A stretch of 31,486 bases of DNA from Pelargonium nanum. Taxonomy: Eukaryota; Streptophyta; Magnoliopsida; Geraniales; Geraniaceae. Each line of letters starts with the position of its first letter. Within the stretch, counting starts at the first letter, position 1. Of this stretch, positions 11,801-20,432 are shown one piece after another. The position numbers were made by a program, and so were the translations under genes. Under the pieces are notes generated by a model. It worked only from the letters and a program-made list of their open reading frames with translations, was not told where the DNA came from and ran no database searches. Location: the NCBI GenBank assembly GCA_036897485.1, contig JAYMTF010000699.1, positions 1 through 31,486 of the forward strand. Direction: 5' to 3'.

Positions 11801-13080
11801 TATTGATTCAAATTGCTCTTTCTCTATCCAAACTTAATTTTGGGTTAATTCTTGGCTTAAATTTACAGTGTATTAATTAATTGTGTACAACATTAACCCC
11901 AATTCTTCTTCTTCACTTACTTACATTGAAAGCAGATCTGATTCCTTTATCACATGCAATGCTGGAAAAATTGACATAATATGAGTCATATGACACATGA
12001 TGCTGACATTGTTCTACAACCACTATTTAATTGATCCTTTCTATAGTATTTTTGGGTTTTACATGTACTAGATTACATTTTTACTCTTGTTCCTTTTGTT
12101 TCTCATCACATGCATAAAAAAAGTGAAAAATGACCAGAGCAACAAAAGTTACACCGCAGGGTAAAAAGAAAAACTACAAAACCCTCCATTATATATATAA
12201 AAATTTGAGAGCGAGAAAAATCGGGGACAGACATAACATGGTGTGGTCTCTCGGTTCCTGTCCTTGTCCCCGTTTAGAGAGCGGAGAAAACTCTATATCC
12301 ATGTCCGCCCCATTTCTTTAAAATAAAAACTATCATTATTGTCTCTATCGGGGCGGGAATTATGGGTCTCCGTCTGCCGGGTTCAGATGCAATTGTCATC
12401 TCTATAATGTACCTTTGTTAAGAACTTAAGATAGCTTTTCTTAGGAATCAAATCCAAGTTTCCTATTGATTTATCAAAGCAACACTCTACGTTTCTCTTT
12501 TGTGTATTCGAACTGAAAAATGCATTTTGATACTTCTTTTTGCAATATCAAGAATTGCACATTTCTTTTGGTTACAGACTTTAGCAGCAATTGTGTCTTG
12601 TTTTGCTCATCTTTTTGTTCCTAAACCAATATGGTAGCTAGACAAGTTCATTTCTTGGAAAATGTAACTGTTTGGTTTGGTGATTCTTTCCAAAACTATG
12701 CACCTATTTAATTTTTAACCCAATCCCCAAGAGTGTCATGTGAAAAAGTTGTACATAAATAATGATGCTCTTGCATGGTGACATTAATTATTTTCTATTT
12801 TATTTTTATGCAGATTTGCATCCCAAGAGCTCAGTTGTTGATTTTGGTGCAAGAGTCTGTGGGTTGTGAATTTAATATGTATTAAATGATTTAAGATCCA
12901 AATTCAGAAACAAACATGTTAATACTTTGCTTGGGCTTGGAAATTACTGATCCATTGATTCCCAGCAAAAGCAGCTGCTGATTCCAAATTTGCATTTTAA
13001 GTTTACATTTACTCTCATCCAAGATGTTGTGTTTCACATTTTGGACAATTTAAGAAATACACTTTTTCTTCTTTTTAGCG
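8851..13080. other. Long AT-rich intergenic region
   Basis: I find no gene, RNA or clear intact element in this ~4.2 kb. There are only short chance frames. Stretches at 8990-9050 and 11660-11860 have the repetitive 'AATTCGAATTCAATT'/'GATCCGAACC' texture of decayed dispersed repeats. A GC-richer patch at 12190-12420 is listed separately. Confidence 0.5.
12210..12410. repeat. GC-rich patch resembling a dispersed plant repeat
   Basis: Phrases such as 'TCGGGGACAGA', 'CCTGTCCTTGTCCCCG', 'TCGGGGCGGGAATTATGGG' and 'GATGCAATTGTCATC' are of the kind found in degenerate GGGGA/CCCCG-rich repeats widespread in plant genomes. The surrounding DNA is ~30% GC. A 63-codon open frame overlaps it but does not look like protein. 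Family assignment is from general resemblance only. Confidence 0.35.
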
Positions 13081-13100
13081 TCTACTTTCTTTAAATTGTA

Positions 13101-13188
13101 TTCGTCCCGTCTTAAAATGATTTTTTGATTTCATTTAGAGAACACTTAATTTAAATAGAACAATCGTTTTGAGTCGGACATAGTAGTT
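13101..13188. mobile_element. Small MITE-like inverted-repeat element
   Basis: The segment begins TTCGTCCCGTCTTAAAATGA and ends with the inverse of CTATGTCCGACTCAAAACGA. The two ends align as imperfect terminal inverted repeats (core GTCC...AAAAyGATT). The core resembles Stowaway-type termini, and total length is under 100 bp. The outer ends and target duplication are not clean, so the boundaries are approximate. Confidence 0.45.
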
Positions 13189-13496
13189 ATCTATGCATGA
13201 AATAGAAATAATATATTAATATACATTAACAAAGTTGGCCAATTTGAGTTTTTCCGAGTTATCGGAATTTGTGTGTATTTTTCTGACTTGACTTGCAATA
13301 TTTGTATAGTAAATCTAATGGGCCATTTTATGCACCTCAACGCATAATATGTAGATTAAGTTTTGGTGCCGGCGAGTTTGAATTCCAATTGCTAGCCCTA
13401 TCTTAAAAATAGAGTTCATTTTCAGTATCGGCGAAAGTAGTATTAGTTTGTATGAGTTACCTTATGAAAAGTCCTCTTGTTGCACCCCATGTTTTA

Positions 13497-13745
13497 ATAA
13501 TCCAATGGTGTGTCTTAGTCAGTATTGCAAACTGATTTTGTAAGAAGAGGTCTCAAGTTTGATATCCACTGAATACATTTACGAGAAGTGGTGATGAATT
13601 TTAATTGTGAGTAGCCCCAAACATGAGCTGTATCATGGGAATGAGTGGAATAGCTTTTAGTGTGACTAAGCCCAAAGCAGGAGTAGTACCACGGGACGAA
13701 TGAGAAATCTCAAGTGTTACTAACCTCGAGCACGAGTAGTCTGGA
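13497..13745 (+). mobile_element. tRNA-derived SINE-like relic
   Basis: The head 'TGGTGTGTCTTAGTCAGTAT' resembles an RNA polymerase III A box. About 45 bases later 'GAGGTCTCAAGTTTGATATC' resembles a degenerate B box (consensus GGTTCGANNCC). A TTTGTAA segment lies between them, as in many plant SINEs. A non-tRNA body with 'GAGTAGCCCCAAACATGAG' and 'TAAGCCCAAAGCAGGAGTAG' follows. These two phrases look like diverged internal repeats. No poly(T/A) tail or target duplication is obvious, so this is a low to moderate call. Confidence 0.4.
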
Positions 13746-13944
13746 CTTTTACCGTGAATAAAGTTCGACTAAAAACAATCTCGAACTGTAAAATTAATAA
13801 GAATTACTTTTTTTATACTTACAAAACTATTAAAATTCAACAACCTAAAAATATCTCTGAGGGACTTCGTACCAGCTAATGAAACAATCACATCACTCGT
13901 AAATATGATATATTTCATAACATTTTAAACAACAACCATACAAA

Positions 13945-14371
13945 TTATGTAACCGTTATGGTGACGGCGAGGGTTTCAGCAATTCTCGGCGTTCCATGAA
14001 CATGCTGTGCCCATTTGGTCACTTTCGTTGCATATGATTTGCCTACCCAAAAGGTAACACTTTTGTTGACTACAACACCGTCGCTGTCTCCGTAGACGGC
14101 CGACGAGGTCAAGGGCAATTCCGTAAATACAAACTTCCCATCCTTGGTGGTTTCTCCTAATTGGTTATACACTCAATTATGAAAAATCAATGCCGTATTT
14201 AATTTATAAACCAACTTGATTAGTCAATGTTCCATTTATACCCTTACCGAATCCAACGGCTGCTGGTATCTGACCGAGAATTTTAACGGCCAGAGACCAA
14301 TCCTTAGAGTGTGCTGACTCTTCTAAGGAGTAGAATTGGGGTTTAGAGATAGACCCACCAAATTGGTCCAT
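13945..14371 (-). CDS. Candidate two-exon orphan gene or gene remnant
   Basis: Two minus-strand frames join cleanly across a GT-AG intron: exon 1 at 14371-14248 (124 nt) and exon 2 at 14156-13945 (212 nt), with donor GTAAGGG and acceptor TTAG. Together they give 111 aa, with exon 1 ending in phase 1 and exon 2 supplying the remaining two bases. Visible protein features are an N-terminus MDQFGGSISKPQFY, a WSLAVKILGQ segment and a beta-strand-rich C-terminal half with VVVNKSVTFWVGK and a repetitive VTITVT end. I do not recognise the family. TATATATA lies only ~25 bases before the ATG, which is too close for a normal promoter, so the true 5' end may lie further upstream or be lost. A TRIM element lies ~120 bases upstream. 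It may be a pseudogene, a 3' fragment of a larger gene or chance. Confidence 0.35.
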
Positions 14372-14489
14372 TCGTAATGTGTGTGTATATATATTAATAA
14401 AATCTGCCCAAAATATTAGCTTCATTAGAGTTCTCGTCCGTAACATATATGACATAAAATCAAATATTCAAATAAGAACAATCTGATAG

Positions 14490-14668
14490 TTGAAGACCCA
14501 ATAATAGTTTTATACTCTAACATGCCCCCTCACGTGCAAGTCCATTTTCGCTTTGCACGTGGACTTGTGCTGGAATTTAATATGGGTGGCGGTGGACTCG
14601 AACCCGGGACCTTTAGTCACCAATGCTCTGATACCATGTAAAGACCCAATAATAGTTTTATACTATAA
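14490..14668 (-). mobile_element. TRIM-like LTR retrotransposon remnant (minus orientation)
   Basis: Read on the minus strand this has the parts of a terminal-repeat retrotransposon in miniature. A 23-bp direct repeat (14642-14664 and 14494-14516, read AGTATAAAACTATTATTGGG) marks the LTR copies. The upstream LTR ends ...TTTACA at 14637. It is followed at once by TGGTATCAGAGC (14636-14625), the tRNA-Met primer-binding site. A 114-bp non-coding interior contains GGGTTCGAGTCC. A polypurine run GTGAGGGGGCA then precedes the downstream LTR, which starts TGTTAGAG at 14522. No gag/pol exists. The upstream LTR looks internally deleted, and outer boundaries are uncertain. A CACGTGCAAGTCCA/TGCACGTGGACTTG inverted motif lies inside. 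Confidence 0.7.
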
Positions 14669-14859
14669 GGGTTTCAAGTTATTACGTATATTTGGAAATC
14701 TTGTAAAGTCAAGAGCAAATTTGAGGCTCATAAATTTTAAATTAATTTTTCAAAAAATTATTGGACCCAATAAATGAGAGCATATATGCTTGAGGATGCT
14801 ACAAATTTATTACTCTAAAAAGATATAATTTCTAGCATTCGAACAACAAACACATACGA

Positions 14860-15188
14860 TCCGTAAATAGTCTGAGAAGCTGTCCGGAGACCGGACGGAC
14901 TGAGTCCCGCGCGTAAGTGTCCACTACTGACACGGTCAGCCTCAGCTCCTTCGGTCAGCTTCAAATTTCCATACCCTTTCTCTCACTAAACACAAAAACA
15001 GAGTCGACTCTGTTTCTCTCTCTAGCCGAGAGTCGACTCTACATATATGCCAAGCTGTCACAACCTCAACCAGCAATGGAGGCTTCAAGCCCACTCCCAC
15101 CACCTTTGTGGAAGGTGGCGTAAAACAGACTTGGAGCGACTGGTCGTTTACTGAAACACAGAATTGAAATAGCCAGAGAGAGACAGAG
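14860..15188 (+). promoter_or_regulatory. Promoter and 5' leader of the XBAT31-type gene
   Basis: GC content rises from ~14870. Two perfect palindromes sharing AGAGTCGACTCT occur at 14999-15012 (CAGAGTCGACTCTG) and 15029-15040, centres 29 bp apart and separated by a CT-rich run (TTTCTCTCTCT). ACATATATGCC (15041-15051) follows directly and may be the TATA box, which would put transcription start near 15075. CT-rich tracts of this kind are common near plant core promoters. Confidence 0.45.
15076..15123 (+). CDS. Upstream ORF (15 codons) before the XBAT31-type gene
   Basis: The peptide reads MEASSPLPPPLWKVA and stops with TAA 65 bases before the main start. Its ATG context (GCAATGG) is strong for plants. 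If it is in the mRNA it could lower translation of the main frame. The likely TATA box is only ~30 bases upstream, so the uORF may fall exactly at or before the transcription start and be absent from transcripts. Confidence 0.35.
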   Translation: MEASSPLPPPLWKVA

Positions 15189-17642
15189 ATGGGTCAGGGA
15201 CTGAGCTGCGGCACGAGCCAAGAGCACGGGCTGTTCAGTGCCGTTCAGGTAGGGGACGTAGAGACCGTGAAGGCGTTGCTGGAGAGAGACCCGAGTCTCT
15301 TGCATACCACCACCGTCTATGATCGCCAATCTGCGCTTCACATCGCCGCCGCGAATGGCCAGATCCAGGTGGGTTTTTTTTTCTTCGGTTGAATTTGGAA
15401 CTTGTTGTGTTTTCTGATGTGGGTTTTTGTTTTTTTTGTCGAAAGATTGTGTCTTTTCTGGGATTTAATGGGTCTGGTTTATTCTATTTTGGGGTTGATT
15501 TGCAGATTCTATCCATGCTTTTGGGGCAATCCGCGAAACCAGATGTGTTGAACCGAAACAAGCAGGTAAATTTTTTTGAAGTCATTTGCATGCAAATGTT
15601 TGATCTTGTGTTTTGTTTGCTAAGAATTGTCTTGGATGGTTCAGACTCCGCTAATGTTAGCTGCAATGCACGGGAAGCTTTCATGTCTGAAAAAGCTACT
15701 TGAAGCCGGAGCTAATGTAAGTGAAAAATTGAAATCAATTGGACTTTTCAGCTTCTTGTTATTGTAAATTATATGAATTATGAATTAGACACTGATGTGT
15801 TAAATTGTGGGTTATTTATCAGATATTGATGTTTGATTCGCTCCATGGAAGAACTTGCTTGCACTATGCAGCCTATTACGGCCACTCGGATTGCCTTCAA
15901 ACCATTCTCTCCGCGGCTCAATCAAGTCCTGTGGCTGCTTCTTGGTATGCCACTTTATTTATGCAGTTTTATTTGAAGTAATTTACTTCAGGATGTTTAC
16001 AATTGGGATTGGATTGTAGGGGTTATGCGCGATTTGTGAATATTAGAGACGGTAGGGGCGCCACGCCATTGCATTTAGCCGCCCGTCAAAGACGGCCCCT
16101 TTGTGTGCATATTCTTTTAGACAATGGTGCTCTTGTTTGTGCTTCAACAGGGCGATATGGGTATGAGTCGTTGTGAAAATCTTAAATTGTGGTTCGTGTT
16201 TTGTGATGTTTGCTCTTTAGTTTGATTATTTGCTATTTGCAGCTGCCCCGGGAGCACTCCTTTGCATTTGGCTGCTAGAGGAGGATCTCTTGATTGTGTT
16301 CGGGAACTGCTGGCATGGGGCGCTGATCGTGTCCAAAGAGATGCTACTGGGTATGTTACCATCTTGTGCTCGAATTGAAAATTACAGCATACTTTTCGTA
16401 TCTAGTTTTGTTTAACTTTATCATTACATTCAATATAGCTATCTTTTTTAGCTACTTCATTGTTTAGCGTTATGGATCTTATCTTTTCGTGCATATGCAG
16501 GAGAATTCCATACGTGGTTGCTTTAAAGCATAGGCAGGGAGCATGTGCAGCCCTATTGAATCCTTCGTCAGCCGAGCCTATTGTGTGGCCTTCACCTCTC
16601 AAGTTCATCAGCGAGCTTAGCGAGGATGCAAAATATCTCTTAGAACAAGCCTTAACGGAGGCAAATCGGGAGAGGGAGAAGACTATCCTAAAAGAAACTG
16701 CTTACTCGCTCCCATCTCCATCATATTCAGAAGTTGGGGCCGATGACATTATTTCCGAGGTAATTTCTTCACGAGGTGCCTCTAATCATAGTCCGAATGA
16801 AATACAAAATTCGAATTTGAAACTAAAAAGCTTGCATTGTAGCTCGAGTTTGTAGTTTTTATAAATCCAAATGACCAACCACATTGAAATGCAAAACTTA
16901 TGCTACTTTGTTTAGTATAAAATGCTTTCCTTAGCCTTACAGATACAATCATGGGTTATTTTTTGGCAAGGTATTGATTTTGCACTTTAGTGGCATAGCT
17001 GCATAATTTGATGAAATGTGGAGAAAAGTTTGGTATTTGGTATCGTCACATCATAAAGAGTAGTCTCTAGATATCTTTTACAATGTATTGTCCCACAAAT
17101 ACTGTAGATCGCCTCGAGGTTCCTCTCTTGGCAGCATACTTTAGTACAAGACTTGGCTTTCCGCTAACGTGCTAGTAGTAAAAGATATTTCAAGACTTGT
17201 TGGGGGAAAAAATGTGACTGATCCTTGGAACAATGTTGTGATTCAGGGTAGCGACACAGAACTGTGCTGCATATGCTTTGAGCAGGTGTGCGCTATAGAA
17301 GTCCAAGACTGTGGCCACCAAATGTGTGCACATTGCACTCTAGCCCTATGCTGTCACAACAAGCCCAACCCCACAACCGCATGCCTCACCCCTCCCGTTT
17401 GCCCATTTTGCCGAAGCACCATTGCCCGTCTAGCCGTGGCCAAAATGAAGAACTGTGATGACACGGATCATGACATTATGGACACTAGCTCCCCGAAGTT
17501 GAGAAAAGCAAGAAAGTCCCGAAACTTAAGCGAGGGAAGCAGCAGTTTCAAGGGCTTATCAGCAATGGGCTCGTTTGGGAGGATGGGAGGTCGCGGATCT
17601 GGAAGGATTGCTGCTGATAACGAGTGGCTCGATAAGCCTTGA
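15189..17642 (+). CDS. XBAT31: Ankyrin-repeat RING E3 ubiquitin-protein ligase, XBAT31/XB3 type, 8 exons
   Basis: This gene encodes an E3 ligase that passes ubiquitin from an E2 to substrates held by ankyrin repeats. The rice founder XB3 acts in XA21 immunity. Exons: 15189-15368, 15506-15565, 15645-15716, 15823-15944, 16020-16160, 16243-16350, 16501-16759 and 17247-17642. All introns are GT-AG, and the total is 1338 nt (445 aa, stop TGA). The protein begins MGQGLSCG, with Gly2 and Ser6 fitting N-myristoylation and Cys7 a possible S-acylation site. About five ankyrin repeats span residues ~13-228 (e.g. TPLMLAAMHG at 81, TPLHLAARQ at 160, STPLHLAARG at 196). A conserved linker NPSSAEP...WPSPLKFISE follows (248-266). 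The C3HC4 RING uses C321, C324, C336, H338, C341, C344, C366 and C369. The tail is rich in Ser, Gly and Arg and ends DKP. The whole length fits the family. Intron 7 (487 nt) is the longest. The start is fixed by the family's MGQ N-terminus. Confidence 0.96.
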
Positions 17643-18100
17643 ATGTATCAAGGCTTCGCTGCCCCTTTCGATCAGGAAAAATACAAAGAAACGTGTCGGC
17701 GCGCGACACAGATTTCATTTGGCAAATATAGATAGAAGTAGCATAAGCAAAGGAAGTGAAGTGTGAGTTGCCAATATGGATTGGTAAATTTGGCTGTTGA
17801 TGTTGCTGTTGTTTTGGGTCATATTTGTTTAGTTTTAAGATTGAAAAAAGCATTTGTATTGCTTTTTGTGTAGTTAATTACCAAATAGCTGCTATTCTTT
17901 TTTCTTTTAGTGGAAAAAATCATCATTCTTCAATGGCTGCTATGGAAATTGGAGTCAAAGATACCTTGTACAATTTCACCTTCTGGCTCTTTTTCACTTT
18001 GAAAAGGATGAGTCAAGAGTCTGGTTTGGGGTGTAACATATAATAATTGTATATTTATAGGCTCGAATTTGAGAAATATTAATGTTTTATGATCTTGAGT
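17643..18100 (+). other. 3' region of the XBAT31-type gene
   Basis: The 3'UTR is expected here. AT-rich sequence with TAATAATTG and TTAATG stretches around 18040-18085 could hold near-upstream polyadenylation elements, but no canonical AATAAA was fixed. Open frames on both strands in this stretch are short and do not look like proteins. Confidence 0.35.
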
Positions 18101-19370
18101 TTTTTTATCAGTGAACACAGAGCAATGAGCCTCGAGACAATAGGACTACTTGTTGATACTCAATCTGGATAAACATTTTTCATCATAAATTGACATTTAT
18201 TGAGTGAGACTCTACCAAGACATATACAAAATGAAACCGGGCGATTTCATTGAAACAAATATTAATGTTAAGTCGTGAGTCGACGTCTACTCGTTAAGAT
18301 ACAAGGCAAAAAAATCTATTTTTGTTGTCATGTGATGATGTTTTGTTGGGTTTTAAAACAAAATTAATATGGGCCACTTGTCAAGGAATGGGAATGGGAG
18401 CTCCACTTGGACCAATATTAATATGTCATGGGTCCCAGGTAAACAAGATAGGGTGTGGACTTTGATGCTGACACGTGGACACTGTGAGCGTGAAGGAGGC
18501 TAGATTGGCACACCTAACTTGTGTGGGACCCACATTGTTGGTTGGGCCTTTTTTTTTTTATTTTTAGATATTTTAGAGTGCCGACTGTTTAGAATCTAGT
18601 TGTAGATTACATATATGAATATGATGACTTTTGGATTGGTCGTGTAGTGTTATTTAAATGTAAATACTATAAAATATAGGCCTCATGCTGCAATTCAGTT
18701 CAGTACAGTACCAATCAGTGGGCGTAGACACATTATTTATACACTGTTGACTTTAGGTTTGTGGGTCCTACCTTAAGAATGACTCGATTGTGCATCCAAA
18801 TGTGGTATTTTCTGATTGGCATGAGCAATTCATTTGACAAGAAATCTCAAAAATTACGTGTTTATGTAAATCAATGGTATGCTGGTAATTTTTGGCCAAA
18901 GTTGTGTACTCTCTAATCACTCCTTAATTTGAGTTTCGGGTTAATCACACACCTAAGTCTTTAACATCGGCCATGTAATCATTAAAGCATTAATGTACTC
19001 CTTTTCAACAAACGTAAGTTGAACGATCTGAATCACATTATATTCGACTATATGTTCTTGCTATTTATATTTAACAATTTCTTTTAATGTTTCACAAACT
19101 CGACCACATGCTCTTGTCAACCCCACTTTACAATTGATATAAGCATCTCACGGATCGACAACACTGGACCAAGTTAACATTAGGCTCTTCTGACCGGCCA
19201 TGAACAACGTCCAACACTAGCTTATACCTACATGCTAATTTAAAGTCGTATCGACAAGACATATAGTGCCTCATATATATTAAGTTTGAAGCAGCCCCCA
19301 TAAAAGAAAGGTCCCTTTTGGCTCTTGTTACTTATTTGAATATGCAAATAAATTTTTTAAAAGACAAACA
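18101..19370. other. Intergenic DNA with an orphan promoter-like patch
   Basis: No coding gene is supported. Between about 18360 and 18560 the sequence is GC-richer and carries TGGGTCCCAG (18429), a G-box ACACGTGG (18471-18478) and the palindrome GTGGGACCCAC (18523-18533), which fits TCP-factor sites (GTGGGNCC). No open frame follows within 500 bases in either direction. The remainder is AT-rich and featureless. Confidence 0.4.
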
Positions 19371-19373
19371 TAT

Positions 19374-19670
19374 ATGATATTCTTTAAAGCGGTCATGGAG
19401 ATTGCTAGAAAGGAAGGTCCAAATTTTATGTTTCCTCATTCGGATGTCTCCATTTCTGAATCGGGGATAGGTAGAAAGCAGTCTTCAAGCCCGGAACCGA
19501 ATGACCATCAGCTCAAGCGTCAACGCTCTCCCTCTCCAGGCACGGAAGGCGAGGGACATTAGGGCGAGTAAATCCGGAAGTCAAATTAGCAAGATAGAAT
19601 ATGGAGCTGCTATAGCGGACATAATAACCACCTTAACGGTAAAATTTTGTATGTTAATAGAAAATTAGTA
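19374..19670 (+). pseudogene. Orphan coding-like stretch with an apparent frameshift
   Basis: An open frame from 19374 (first ATG in a useful position at 19395) runs to a TAG at 19560-19562. It gives a hydrophilic, Ser/Pro/Arg-rich peptide containing DVSISESGIGRKQSSSPEP and QLKRQRSPSP. Just before that stop another frame opens and reads KARDIRASKSGSQISKIEY and GAAIADIITTLT, ending at a GTAAAA that could be a donor site. Both parts look more like protein than the surrounding DNA, as if one indel separated them. I do not recognise the family. It could be a decayed gene exon, a captured gene fragment in a transposon, or chance. Confidence 0.3.
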
Positions 19671-20118
19671 GCTCCAGCACATCAATTAGCTAAATAGGTA
19701 AGGATGGACAAAGGAAGACCTGACTATGTAATATTTTGGATGTTTCTTATCCTGCTAATTAATATATTATCTCGGTTATCATAAAAAAAATTGTCGAATC
19801 ACTTTGTCTTCTTGCTAAATACGTGATAGATAATTCTAATGGTTGCATAAGCTAACTTAGTATTTTAATAATGTTGGAGAAAAGTATCTGTAAGAGGTTG
19901 TCGTTTTCATGGAATCTGGTTGAATATATACAACAAATGGTAAATATTGTACAAACTGATATAATCAATTTATATGGAAATTAGCATGAATAACCGTTTC
20001 ATTTACGACAAGCAATTGACCCACCAACCGCAAGCAACAACGTTTGGAATCGAAATTACCAACAATGCAGCCACTCATGAAACTGTCTATAGCCATCAAG
20101 AACCAAGAAAATATGTTT

Positions 20119-20269
20119 TTAGCGAGGGCAAATTTTTTACTTGCTATTTAACGACGAACATTATCTTAATCAAATATTTTAAAAGAATTGTTAGAAAAAT
20201 GACGGCGAGAGAATGACAGATAAATGTAATTGTTGAGGAACTTCGATATGTCGTTATTTCCCTCGCTAA
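20119..20269. repeat. Inverted repeat ends (TTAGCGAGGG) of a DNA-transposon relic
   Basis: TTAGCGAGGG at 20119-20128 is matched by its inverse CCCTCGCTAA at 20260-20269. The interior contains 'TTGCTATTTAACGACGAAC', the 'tagcgacg' style seen in plant non-autonomous DNA transposons. A further TAGCGAAATG follows at 20286. Target duplications were not identified, so this may be an internal part of a larger element. Confidence 0.5.
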
Positions 20270-20432
20270 TGACACGGATTCTTGTAGCGAAATGTTACAA
20301 TCCATCTAAAAAATCACATTACAAGTAATTGAATCCCATAACAGAACACGAAAAATGAATTGAACACAACATGAACAATCAATCAACAATATGAGTATGC
20401 ATCAAATCAATACAAGTTTAGACAAAGCTTTA

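Noticed and set aside
14581..14640. tRNA gene suggested by GGGTTCGAGTCC and TGGTATCAGAGC on the minus strand
   Set aside because: No cloverleaf can be formed; the second motif is a primer-binding site next to an LTR end, so the TRIM reading explains both.
17169..17246. Possible earlier start of the RING exon at 17169
   Set aside because: The frame is open through the acceptor, but the first codon is not ATG and the family's sequence begins after the acceptor at 17247 (GSDTELCC).
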